Shown here: piece by piece, positions 1 through 6,003 of the stretch
Position numbering within the stretch: the stretch's first letter is position 1
How the letters are laid out: every line of letters starts with the position of its first letter
NCBI GenBank assembly: GCA_964592475.1
Contig: CAZQEZ010000181.1
Span: 1 to 7,842 of the forward strand
DNA length: 7,842 nucleotides
Direction of reading: 5' to 3'
Source of the DNA: CAZQEZ01 sp964592475
GTDB lineage: Bacteria > Bacteroidota > Bacteroidia > Cytophagales > Cyclobacteriaceae
Notes under the pieces: generated by a model
Told to the model about the DNA's origin: nothing
The model's input: the letters and a program-made list of their open reading frames with translations, nothing else
Database searches by the model: none
Program-made: the position numbers and the translations under genes

Positions 1-84
1 CAATAACAAACAATAAGTAAAAATTCAATTATCACACAATTTCACATAGAACCTTATTTTTTCATTTTCCATTTTTACCAAATA

Positions 85-336
85 GTAGCCGCGGTAGAAG
101 GAGCCCCGATCAACTACGATATTAACCTGAACCTGCTGATAAAAGATGTGCTTTGGGTAGGTGTTTCCAACCACTCTTTCAATGCTTACAATATATTAAC
201 GGAAGTACAATTGACCGATCAGCTAAAGCTTGGATACTCTTATGGCATGTCAAGCAATGATTTAAGCCGCTTTGATAGCGGATCGCATGAATTTATGCTC
301 AACTACGTATTTACCTTTTATATAAATAAAGTGTAA
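85..336 (+). pseudogene. C-terminal remnant of a PorP/SprF-family outer-membrane protein
   Basis: The frame reads VAAVEGAPINYDINLNLLIK and continues through KLGYSYGMSSNDLSRFDSGS and HEFMLNYVFTF to a TAA stop. The features G-A-P plus alternating residues, LGYSY, SGSHE-M-L-Y and a final aromatic-rich strand are typical of the C-terminal end of PorP/SprF proteins, which are beta-barrels of about 300 residues associated with type IX secretion and gliding. Only about 83 residues are present. The same frame stays open back to a TAA at 4-6, but the residues coded by 7-84 do not look like the family, and neither other forward frame supplies the missing part. A GTG at 148 falls inside the conserved region and is unlikely to be a real start. 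The best reading is a 5'-truncated remnant. An intact gene broken by a recombination or assembly junction near position 85 is also possible. The family call comes from memory of the motif, not from a search. Confidence 0.65.
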
Positions 337-431
337 AGTGGTACCCCTCGATATCTGTAATTAACCGGTGAGGTGGTGAAGTGAAAAGATTTTAAATAAA
401 AATTTAGTTTTATCTATGGTGATTAACAGGA

Positions 432-498
432 GAAAATCTTATATGTTAAAATAAAAAATAATCCCCTGTCATATGGCAAAAACTGGAAAATCTTATAT
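432..498. repeat. 13-base direct repeat, two copies
   Basis: GAAAATCTTATAT is present exactly at 432-444 and 486-498, a period of 54 bases. The flanks agree weakly (GGA before the first copy, TGG before the second). The copies lie in non-coding DNA between the porP-like remnant and the membrane-protein gene. They may be paired binding sites, a degenerated duplication or chance in AT-rich DNA; two copies do not decide between these. Confidence 0.4.
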
Positions 499-605
499 AG
501 GCAGCTCCGGATGACATTATGGCATTATGGTCGATGGTAAGGCACTTTTTATCCTGAAGCATTGAAAAGTAAAAGTTTTTAAATTTTGTAAGTCAATAAT
601 AAAAA

Positions 606-637
606 TTTATAAACTTAAATGAAAATTGTTACCTTTG
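606..637 (+). promoter_or_regulatory. Candidate Bacteroidota-type promoter for the 662-2377 gene
   Basis: TACCTTTG at 630-637 is an exact match to the Bacteroidota -7 consensus TAnnTTTG. Twenty bases upstream is TTTA (606-609), three of four matches to the -33 element TTTG at the usual spacing. Transcription would start near 643-645. That gives a leader of about 18 bases before the ATG at 662 and places the upstream in-frame TTG at 626 outside the message. Confidence 0.5.
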
Positions 638-661
638 AAATGGAACAATACTATTAATATC

Positions 662-2377
662 ATGAGCTACGCCTACGGTAAAGATGTACTGAATATTAAA
701 AACCCTCTTAAAGATGCTGGTAAATTAATGATTATTAGAGGTGCTATAACTACCTTTATAGGTATCATTCTTTTGCTTTCCATTAAAAATATAATGGCCA
801 ATGCTCAACAAGGTGTGGCATACATAACTTTAGCTGCATCTGTAGTTATACTAGCAGATGGAGTGATCAATCTTATATCGGGGCTTATGAAGCTCTTCCG
901 GTTTTTAGTAGGAAGAGAAGTTCCTGCTGATTTAATTAAAAACAGGTATTATAATGAAAGCTCTTTACTTGAAATGCTTAATGGCAGAAAAAATTTAACT
1001 TTTAAATCACCAGCAAACTTTCTGGAACATCTTATCATAAGTATTTATGAAAATTATATGTTTTTGCCACCCCCTATTCGCAATATCATTTATCATTTCA
1101 TTAAACAAGTGTATTATGCTGCTCTAATAATGCTTACCTATGGATTAATTTTACTGGCTAATTACCTTGGTTTTACCCAGTTGATGGATAATAATCTATT
1201 ACCTTGGTATACCTTTATATTATTTTTATTCATGATGGTGGTTTTTATATTTAGCCAGCCAATAGGTGAAAAACTTTATAAACCATTGCCAAAAAGAAAA
1301 GACATAGTTTTGTCTGTTTTAATCTTGTTAATTGCCATAAGTCTTCCATTTGTAAGTTCTGTCTTTTCCATTGATTTACCATATCCTCCTGTAAAACCAG
1401 TACCCTATGTGCTATTTATATTAGCTGTTACAGTTGTTTCCAGCATACTTACTTTAGCGCTGGCCTATTTTCGCTCACAATCTATTGAACCATCTACCGC
1501 TGTAAGCGAATTCAGAGAACATTGGACACAAAATTTACATCCACAGGATATACTAAGATCTTTCTCTAATGAATTAGAAAACATAAGATACAAAGAACTT
1601 CCACACAGGGATTACATAAAATTAAATCCTGAATTAAGTATGGAGGGAAGTATGGATAAAGGCACTTATAATGGGCAAACTTTAATAGAAACCCAACCAT
1701 ATAGCAAAGAAAAATCGGAAATTGAAATGCTTGCCAAAATAAGAGCAATTACTGCTATTTTTGGTCATTTAATTGGCATTATAGCTTCAATCATTTTATA
1801 TATAAACGTAAAAAACTTTCAATCTTTACAAGTAAGCACTATCATTAATACTTTTTTACCGGTAATTATTCTTTACTTGTTCAGTAGCTACCTTACTAAA
1901 CTTTCTTTGCAATATTGGTCAGAAGTAATTTTTGAATCATTTCTATTACATTTGAAGGTAGATGGAACCTATACGGAATCTACAATTTCTACAGGAAGAG
2001 CCATTTACGATAGTACAAGCAGTGAAAATAAACTCGTAAGGAGTAGTATAACCAGTAAGTTACTGATAAGCAGGTTATTATCTACTACTTATGCTGGTGG
2101 ATTGGGTAAAAACCTAAATCAATCGCGTTACATCCTCACTATGGAAAGGGCTGATGAAATGCAAAATTTAGTAATCAACGGCATTAAAAAATTCATGAAC
2201 GAGAAAGAAATTATTGCCAATATCGTGTCTGATAAAGATAAAAAATCAACGGATGAAATTCATCGAATAAATCTTGAGCAAAGAAAAAATATTATAGAGG
2301 ATCCTGAAAAAGAAATAAAAAAATTTAAACCCGGAAACCACGATAGCTCCACATTACCGCCCAATGAAGATGATTAA
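662..2377 (+). CDS. Orphan polytopic membrane protein, about eight membrane segments, unknown function
   Basis: This 571-residue protein is not one I recognise. Hydrophobic segments lie at about residues 25-42, 51-75, 148-171, 180-198, 214-234, 247-269, 360-381 and 391-410. There is a soluble loop at about 76-147, a larger one at 270-359 (containing REHWTQNLHPQDILRSFSNE and RYKELPHRDYIKLNPEL), and a soluble C-terminal domain of about 160 residues. That domain includes VDGTYTESTIS and RYILTMERADEMQNLV and ends in a charged tail (EDPEKEIKKFK, then PPNEDD). There is no cleavable signal peptide, nucleotide-binding motif or obvious transporter signature. I chose the ATG at 662 (MSYAYGKDVLNIKN) over the in-frame TTG at 626 because a good -7 element overlaps the upstream codons. 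It appears to be transcribed alone, with 76 bases and a candidate promoter before pncA. An inner-membrane location is inferred from the helices. Confidence 0.8.
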   Translation: MSYAYGKDVLNIKNPLKDAGKLMIIRGAITTFIGIILLLSIKNIMANAQQGVAYITLAASVVILADGVINLISGLMKLFRFLVGREVPADLIKNRYYNESSLLEMLNGRKNLTFKSPANFLEHLIISIYENYMFLPPPIRNIIYHFIKQVYYAALIMLTYGLILLANYLGFTQLMDNNLLPWYTFILFLFMMVVFIFSQPIGEKLYKPLPKRKDIVLSVLILLIAISLPFVSSVFSIDLPYPPVKPVPYVLFILAVTVVSSILTLALAYFRSQSIEPSTAVSEFREHWTQNLHPQDILRSFSNELENIRYKELPHRDYIKLNPELSMEGSMDKGTYNGQTLIETQPYSKEKSEIEMLAKIRAITAIFGHLIGIIASIILYINVKNFQSLQVSTIINTFLPVIILYLFSSYLTKLSLQYWSEVIFESFLLHLKVDGTYTESTISTGRAIYDSTSSENKLVRSSITSKLLISRLLSTTYAGGLGKNLNQSRYILTMERADEMQNLVINGIKKFMNEKEIIANIVSDKDKKSTDEIHRINLEQRKNIIEDPEKEIKKFKPGNHDSSTLPPNEDD

Positions 2378-2397
2378 TATTAATTGAACGATTTTTT

Positions 2398-2432
2398 TTT
2401 GCTGAGGTTAAATAAGTGAAAATATTTTTTTG
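2398..2432 (+). promoter_or_regulatory. Possible promoter for the pncA-phosphoribosyltransferase unit
   Basis: TTTG at 2398-2401 is followed, after 21 bases, by TATTTTTTTG (2423-2432), which resembles the Bacteroidota -7 box TAnnTTTG with two extra T residues. The T-rich leader TAAATAATTTTTT just before the ATG at 2454 fits initiation without a Shine-Dalgarno sequence, as is usual in this phylum. The match is imperfect. The nine-T run at 2392-2400 could instead help terminate the preceding gene, though the only stem before it is the weak palindrome ATTAATATTAAT (2373-2384). Confidence 0.3.
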
Positions 2433-2453
2433 CAGTAAAGTAAATAATTTTTT

Positions 2454-3062
2454 ATGAAAGCATTATTATTAGTAGACGTTCAAAATGATTTTTTACCAGG
2501 CGGATCATTAGAGGTGCCTCTTGGCAATGAAATAATACCAATTATAAACCAAATTCAAGATAATTTTGAACTTGTAGTGGCTACTCAAGATTGGCACCCA
2601 CAAAATCATAAAAGCTTTGCCTCCAATCATGAAGGAAAAAAGCCTAATGACAAAATTGAACTACATGGTTTAGAGCAAAATTTGTGGCCAGATCACTGTG
2701 TTCAAACTACCTATGGCGCTGAATTTGCCGAACAATTACAAAAACATTTCATTGAAGCTATTTTTAGAAAAGGAACTGATCCGGAAATTGATAGTTATAG
2801 TGGATTTTATGATAATGGCCATCAAAAATCAACCGGCTTAGCTGATTACCTGAGAGGTAAAAATATTAATGACTTATTTATAGTTGGTTTGGCCGGCGAC
2901 ATTTGTGTATATTTTACGGCATTAGATGCAATTAAAGAAGGTTTTAATACACATCTTATTGAAGAAGCCACGAGACCATTGGACCAGAAGGCTTTTACAA
3001 AAGTAAAAGAAGAAATCACCAATAAAGGTGGCCATATTATAAAAAGTACAGCCACAATATAG
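2454..3062 (+). CDS. pncA: Nicotinamidase (isochorismatase-fold, PncA type)
   Basis: PncA hydrolyses nicotinamide to nicotinate and ammonia in the cytosol, the first step of NAD salvage through nicotinate phosphoribosyltransferase. The 202-residue length is normal (the E. coli enzyme is about 213). It opens with KALLLVDVQNDFLPGGSLEV. The catalytic triad is visible as D8, K106 (in FRKGTDPEIDSYSGF) and C151 (in VGLAGDICVYFTALDA). The metal-binding residues are D46 and H48 (TQDWHP) and H81 (LWPDHCVQ). The stretch before the catalytic cysteine reads GLAGDIC where GLATDYC is common, a mild variation that keeps the aspartate and cysteine. The start ATG at 2454 gives the canonical N-terminus with no alternative upstream. 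The phosphoribosyltransferase gene begins three bases after the stop, so the two are almost certainly co-transcribed. Confidence 0.95.
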   Translation: MKALLLVDVQNDFLPGGSLEVPLGNEIIPIINQIQDNFELVVATQDWHPQNHKSFASNHEGKKPNDKIELHGLEQNLWPDHCVQTTYGAEFAEQLQKHFIEAIFRKGTDPEIDSYSGFYDNGHQKSTGLADYLRGKNINDLFIVGLAGDICVYFTALDAIKEGFNTHLIEEATRPLDQKAFTKVKEEITNKGGHIIKSTATI

Positions 3063-3065
3063 TTT

Positions 3066-3713
3066 ATGAAAAATCAAAAAATGAAAGCCAGCATAGTAAG
3101 TTTATCCAAAGCTTATGAACTCACTTTTCAGATAGCCACAAAATTAAAAGCAGCCAACTTCAAACCTGACCTGATCATAGCTATTGCCCGTGGCGGCTAC
3201 CCTCCTGCCCGTTTTTTGGCAGACTTTCTGGAAGTAAAACAGTTAACATCATTGCAACTGCAACATTATGCAGAAGGTGCGGAAAAATCGGCTCAAGTAA
3301 AGGTGCTAAATGAATTAAACATCGATTTATCTGGTAAAAAAGTATTGATTGCCGATGATGTAAATGATACCGGAGACACCCTTGTTAAAGCGCTGGATTA
3401 CATAAGAGATTTAAAACCAGCAGCAATTAAAACAGCTGTATTGCATGAAAAACAAAACACAAAACTAAAGGCTGATATAGTGGGTGATTATCTGCAGGAA
3501 TGGCAATGGCTAATTTATCAGTGGGCCGCGGTAGAAGATGTTCATGAATTTATACAAAAAGCGGATGAGAACTTCAGCAGTAGGCAGGAAGCTGAGGCAT
3601 ATCTGCAGAAGGTACATAAGCTGTCATTGCCGGACAATGTAATGACAAAAGTTTGGGAACAATATTTAACGACCGGACCAAAAATGGGTAAGAGCATATT
3701 TGGTAGTAATTAA
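3066..3713 (+). CDS. Cytosolic type I phosphoribosyltransferase, COG2236-like
   Basis: This 215-residue protein has the type I phosphoribosyltransferase (PRTase) fold signature. The PRPP-binding motif is KVLIADDVNDTGDTLVKAL (residues 92-110, acidic pair D97-D98). An earlier pyrophosphate-loop sequence, IIAIARGGYPPARFLADFL, lies at about 37-55 (ARGG at 41-44). The layout FKPD-ARGG-ADDV-DTG matches the 'predicted phosphoribosyltransferase' group related to xanthine/hypoxanthine PRTases. The nucleobase is not evident. It is not nicotinate phosphoribosyltransferase PncB, which is about twice as long and has a different fold. After the core, residues from about 155 onward (VEDVHEFIQKADENFSSRQE) form a charged helical extension of roughly 60 residues that ends in GKSIFGSN. 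The gene begins three bases after pncA, with ATG 3066 used here; ATG 3081 (residue 6) is an alternative start. The pairing suggests a base-salvage role connected to nicotinamide or purines, which is inference. Confidence 0.85.
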   Translation: MKNQKMKASIVSLSKAYELTFQIATKLKAANFKPDLIIAIARGGYPPARFLADFLEVKQLTSLQLQHYAEGAEKSAQVKVLNELNIDLSGKKVLIADDVNDTGDTLVKALDYIRDLKPAAIKTAVLHEKQNTKLKADIVGDYLQEWQWLIYQWAAVEDVHEFIQKADENFSSRQEAEAYLQKVHKLSLPDNVMTKVWEQYLTTGPKMGKSIFGSN

Positions 3714-3748
3714 AGATGCAATTTCGGTATAGACTAAGAATATATTAA

Positions 3749-4104
3749 TATGGTGATATGCTTATTTTGGATGAGCATCATTGCTTTAGATATTTGCAAA
3801 AGTGAGATGGCTAATAGCTCCAAGGTTTTTGATTATCAAAACGGATCAATAGAAGGTTTAAAAAAACCTGGTGAATAAAGGATTGGGCTATACTTCAGTG
3901 CCGGAATTGTCTAATGGCGACAATAAGGAGTGTAATCAAATAAGGCGTTTTAAAGAGCCCGAACCTGTGAGAGATGTAAGCCTGGAAGTACATAAAAGTT
4001 TTACAAAAGAAATGCTTATAGAAATACTCCGAAACCTGATTTTGGAAAACATTCCGGATCATTTTGTTAAAAGCGGGAAGTATATGAAGGTACTTTGTTG
4101 TTGA
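3749..4104 (+). pseudogene. oxyR: Decayed 3' fragment of oxyR (LysR-family peroxide regulator)
   Basis: Three consecutive pieces in three frames align in order with the C-terminal third of OxyR. Piece 1, from 3758, reads MLILDEHHCFRYLQK and then stops (TGA 3803-3805). It matches the peroxide-sensing LEDGHCLRDQ region, whose cysteine is C199 in E. coli. Piece 2, from 3795, reads CKSEMANSSKVFDYQNGSIE and then GLK, matching the second redox cysteine and the FxxxSLETL region. It ends in a seven-A run (3860-3866); removing one A joins it to piece 3. Piece 3 reads NLVNKGLGYTSVPELS, then RRFKEPEPVRDVSLEVHKSF and LILENIPDHF, matching MVAAGSGITLLPAL and EPRRTIGLVY in the E. coli protein. The two cysteine codons are 13 bases apart where the E. 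coli spacing is 27, suggesting a 14-base deletion. The DNA-binding domain is absent. The GTG at 3871, which opens a 77-codon frame, is therefore not a true gene start. The fragment meets the sigma-factor gene tail to tail. Confidence 0.8.
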
Positions 4105-4125
4105 TAATCAGTCATAAGCCCTTAA

Positions 4126-4710
4126 TCACAAGCCAAATGGGAAATCAATTAAATAAAAAATTGCCATTGTGGAAATATAAGAAAGAGATGTTTTTAGCAA
4201 TTTAACCGCTTTGTAAATTTGATTTTCTACTGTTCTTGGCGATAAATTTAATGTTTGAGCTATATCCTTAGTACTTTTGTTTTCAAATTTACTCAATTTA
4301 AATATTAATTTACATTTATTCGGTAAATTATCGATAGCCGTGTAAATACTATTGGCTAATTCTTTATTCTCTAATGCATATTGGCTAGTAATATCCTGAT
4401 AAACAAAATCCAGTACTTCTAATTGAACTTTATTGAATTTATTTTTCCTCAGGTGATCCGATATCTTATACTTCATTGCCTTTTTTAAATAAGCAGGATA
4501 GTTCAGGATTTGCCTTTTTTCTTTATTCTCCCAAACATCAATGAATAAATCCTGAATTAGGTCTTTACAAATATCTTCGTCAACTAATATAGCCTTAGCC
4601 ATTTTATACAAATCATCAAAAACAACATTATATAAATCCGAAAACGCCTTGACGTCTCCGGAACTAATTCTATTATTCCAAATATCAATTATATGACCCT
4701 GACTTTTCAT
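4126..4710 (-). CDS. ECF RNA polymerase sigma factor, Bacteroidota FecI-like type
   Basis: This 194-residue sigma factor has the two-domain layout of ECF sigmas. Region 2 spans about 20-90, with DLIQDLFIDVWENKEKR as the 2.2/2.3 core that contacts core polymerase and the -10 element, followed by YLKKAMKYKISDHLRKN. Region 4 spans about 122-175: AIDNLPNKCKLIFKLSKFEN, then STKDIAQTLNLSPRTVENQI, a helix-turn-helix for -35 recognition, and YKAVKLLKTSL. The hydrophobic C-terminal tail (about 178-194, TMAIFYLIDFPFGL) is a common extra in Bacteroidota ECF sigmas. The start is the ATG at 4708-4710; no better start lies upstream. The divergent neighbour 239 bases away encodes FecR, the presumed anti-sigma partner, followed by a receptor with an STN domain. 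The predicted role is transcribing the receptor operon when FecR relays a substrate signal. The divergent order is less usual than sigma-fecR-susC on one strand. Confidence 0.93.
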   Translation of the reverse strand: MKSQGHIIDIWNNRISSGDVKAFSDLYNVVFDDLYKMAKAILVDEDICKDLIQDLFIDVWENKEKRQILNYPAYLKKAMKYKISDHLRKNKFNKVQLEVLDFVYQDITSQYALENKELANSIYTAIDNLPNKCKLIFKLSKFENKSTKDIAQTLNLSPRTVENQIYKAVKLLKTSLSYISTMAIFYLIDFPFGL

Positions 4711-4727
4711 TTTCCTCTTTTAAGCTT

Positions 4728-4735
4728 CAAAGTAA
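4728..4735 (-). promoter_or_regulatory. Weak -7-like element upstream of the sigma-factor gene
   Basis: On the minus strand TTACTTTG reads toward the sigma-factor start 18 bases away. It resembles TAnnTTTG but has T rather than A at the second position, and no TTTG is present at the proper -33 distance; the nearest TTG (4751-4753) is too close. It could be a weak housekeeping promoter, or the gene may depend on an alternative sigma factor. Confidence 0.25.
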
Positions 4736-4774
4736 ATGAATATATGAATGCAAGGTAATAAAAAGGATATTAAT

Positions 4775-4794
4775 TAATCATTAATAATCATTAA
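4775..4794. repeat. 10-base tandem repeat, two exact copies, in the sigma/fecR intergenic region
   Basis: TAATCATTAA occurs at 4775-4784 and again immediately at 4785-4794, flanked by further TTAAT-like sequence. The unit is partly self-complementary (TTAAT / ATTAA). A 10-base period would place a repeated contact on the same DNA face. It lies between divergent regulatory genes, so a regulator-binding role is plausible but unproven. Confidence 0.6.
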
Positions 4795-4848
4795 TTTTAA
4801 AATCAAGTCCGAATATCTACCACTTAAGCATTTTCCTTACATTACACA

Positions 4849-4876
4849 ATTGTTAATTAATTGTTAATTAATTGTT
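4849..4876. repeat. 11-base tandem repeat, about 2.5 copies, in the sigma/fecR intergenic region
   Basis: The unit ATTGTTAATTA occupies 4849-4859 and 4860-4870, and a partial third copy ATTGTT follows at 4871-4876. It presents TTG at an 11-base period, close to one helical turn, about 75-100 bases before the fecR start. It could be an operator array or overlapping promoter elements. Replication slippage in AT-rich DNA is the simplest alternative. Confidence 0.65.
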
Positions 4877-4949
4877 CTTTTTGAGTATTAAGGAATTTTT
4901 CCATGAGTAGATTCTTCGTGTTTCCACACTTAGTTTTAAAGCCCGTAAT

Positions 4950-5900
4950 ATGAATGAAGAAAAATTTAAAGAAATCCTGGATAAATACTCCAGAGGAATA
5001 GCTAGCCAACAAGAAATTGAACTAGTTGAGAAGTATTTTGATGAATTCAAAAAATTTGAGGTGGACACAATAAAAATGAATAAATATAAAAACCAGATCG
5101 AAAAAAATATATTGCGATCTATCAATAAAAGAAAAAATATCAAGACTTATTTAGTTTTAGTTAAGGCTGCAGCAATTTTATTATTTATTATAATACCTTC
5201 ATTTTTAATCATTAAAATGAGCTCCATCCCGAAAATTCCAGAAACTATAGTGTTGAAATCGAATATAGGTGAAAGAAGAATTATCGAATTACCTGATGGT
5301 AGTAAAGTCAAATTGAATGCAATGAGCCACTTGTCATTCAAAAAGGATTTTGGTAAGAAACACAGGAATTTGCATCTTGATGGAGAAGCATTTTTTGAGG
5401 TAAAAAAACATAAGAATTTGCCTTTTACTGTAAAAAACGGCGATCAGGTGGTTCAAGTGCTTGGTACTGCTTTCAATGTAAATAACTACAATAATAGTTT
5501 TTCAGTCACTTTGGTTGAAGGAAAAGTAAAAGTTAAAAATACATCAAGTAAAATTCAACATTATTTAAATCCTGGAGAACGAATTGAATATGATACTGTC
5601 CAATCCAGCTACAATATTTCGCAAGTTGATACCTATAAATATATTTCTTGGGTGGATAACCTGTTGTATTTTGAAAATGAAAGATTGCAGGTGGTTATAG
5701 AAAAACTAGAATTATGGTATGGCAAAAAAATAATTTTAGCAAATAAAGGTCTAAAAAATTGCGAGGTAACTTTGATAGTAGACACTAAATCACTTGATGA
5801 GGTTTTATCGAATTTATCTTACACGGAAAATATATCTTATAAACTAGAAAACAATGATTATATTATTACTGGAATAGGATGTGAAACACTAATTAAATGA
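4950..5900 (+). CDS. FecR-like anti-sigma factor with DUF4974-type C-terminus
   Basis: This 316-residue inner-membrane protein has the standard three-part layout. The cytosolic N-terminus (about 1-65) contains FKEILDKYSRGIASQQEIEL, the kind of helical region that binds ECF sigma factors. A single membrane segment lies at about 67-89 (LVLVKAAAILLFIIIPSFLI). The periplasmic FecR domain spans about 98-215, with IGERRIIELPDGSKVKLNA, LDGEAFFEVKK, VLGTAFNVNNY, VTLVEGKVKV and LNPGERIEY. The C-terminal domain (about 232-310) starts with SWVDNLLYFENERLQVVIEK and ends with YKLENNDYIITG; it resembles DUF4974. Its inferred role is to hold or activate the divergently encoded sigma factor in response to the STN domain of the receptor encoded 138 bases downstream. 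The ATG at 4950 gives the expected N-terminus; a second in-frame Met is not needed. No clear TAnnTTTG promoter was found upstream; TAGTTTTA (4931-4938) is the nearest match. Confidence 0.93.
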   Translation: MNEEKFKEILDKYSRGIASQQEIELVEKYFDEFKKFEVDTIKMNKYKNQIEKNILRSINKRKNIKTYLVLVKAAAILLFIIIPSFLIIKMSSIPKIPETIVLKSNIGERRIIELPDGSKVKLNAMSHLSFKKDFGKKHRNLHLDGEAFFEVKKHKNLPFTVKNGDQVVQVLGTAFNVNNYNNSFSVTLVEGKVKVKNTSSKIQHYLNPGERIEYDTVQSSYNISQVDTYKYISWVDNLLYFENERLQVVIEKLELWYGKKIILANKGLKNCEVTLIVDTKSLDEVLSNLSYTENISYKLENNDYIITGIGCETLIK

Positions 5901-5915
5901 TTTCAAATTAAAATT

Positions 5916-5951
5916 ATGAAAATTATGATAAGAGCGCCAAATCAACATTAA
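5916..5951 (+). other. Eleven-codon mini-ORF in the susC leader (possible leader peptide)
   Basis: ATG at 5916 opens MKIMIRAPNQH followed by TAA at 5949-5951, ending a few bases before the 5956-5977 stem-loop. The sequence around its start (AAAATTATGAAAATTATG) closely resembles the susC start (CAAAATTATGAAAAAAATT), so ribosomes might load on both. A translated mini-ORF that ends next to a hairpin is the geometry of a leader peptide, but at 11 codons it could easily be chance. Confidence 0.25.
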
Positions 5952-5977
5952 AAAAGGAACGTCCTGCCAGACGTTCC
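5950..5977 (-). terminator. Stem-loop, terminator-like on the minus strand
   Basis: GGAACGTC (5956-5963) pairs perfectly with GACGTTCC (5970-5977) around a six-base loop CTGCCA. It is by far the most GC-rich hairpin in the gap. Six A residues precede it (5950-5955), so on the minus strand the stem is followed by a six-T run, the form of an intrinsic terminator that would stop antisense transcription before fecR. On the plus strand it is followed by CCAATTAAAA, not a T run, so it would not terminate fecR transcription efficiently. It may instead be an mRNA structure separating fecR from susC. Confidence 0.5.
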
Positions 5978-5989
5978 CCAATTAAAATT

Positions 5990-6003
5990 GCCTTTTTAAA
6001 GGC
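5990..6003. promoter_or_regulatory. Small inverted repeat upstream of susC
   Basis: GCCTTTTTAAAGGC is an inverted repeat: GCCTTT and AAAGGC around a TT centre, or five base pairs around a TTTA loop. It lies 36 bases before the susC ATG and 13 bases after the stronger stem-loop. It could be an operator half-site pair or a second leader hairpin. The copies of ATTAAAATT at 5981-5989 and 6006-6014 flank it on both sides. Confidence 0.35.

Larger units (their letters stand above)
337..661. other. Gene-free stretch with a short direct repeat and a promoter at its right end
   Basis: These 325 bases contain stops in all three forward frames and no convincing small gene. GAAAATCTTATAT occurs twice (432-444 and 486-498), and CATTATGG occurs twice within 514-530. 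The right end is strongly AT-rich and holds the candidate promoter for the membrane-protein gene. A short open stretch near 527-566 (IMVDGKALFILKH) is not recognisable. The region could be residue of decayed coding DNA continuing from the truncated porP-like fragment, but nothing identifiable remains. Confidence 0.5.

Noticed and set aside
88..100. GCCGCGGTAGAAG also occurs at 3525-3537, a possible dispersed repeat
   Set aside because: Both copies sit in coding frames reading A-A-V-E in unrelated proteins, the flanks differ, and one shared 13-mer is expected by chance about half the time in a window this size.
148..336. Sixty-two-residue frame with a GTG start as a small gene
   Set aside because: PorP/SprF-like sequence extends upstream of the GTG in the same frame to about 85, so the GTG is an internal valine codon of a truncated gene.
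626..661. TTG at 626 as the start of the membrane-protein gene
   Set aside because: It overlaps the TACCTTTG promoter element at 630-637, and ATG 662 gives a natural N-terminus.
3066..3713. Nicotinate phosphoribosyltransferase as the product next to pncA
   Set aside because: The protein is 215 residues with a type I PRPP motif (ADDVNDTGDT), whereas PncB is about 400 residues with a different fold.
3871..4104. Seventy-seven-codon frame with a GTG start as a standalone hypothetical gene
   Set aside because: Its sequence continues OxyR similarity that begins upstream in other frames, so it is part of a frameshifted remnant and GTG 3871 is an internal valine codon.
4868..5143. Ninety-one-codon minus-strand frame across the fecR start
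   Set aside because: It is antisense to the clear FecR N-terminus and its hydrophobic, F/I/S-rich composition is what reverse-reading AT-rich coding DNA gives.
5956..5977. Hairpin as the intrinsic terminator of fecR on the plus strand
   Set aside because: The stem is followed by CCAATTAAAATTG on the plus strand, not a T run; the run lies on the other side.
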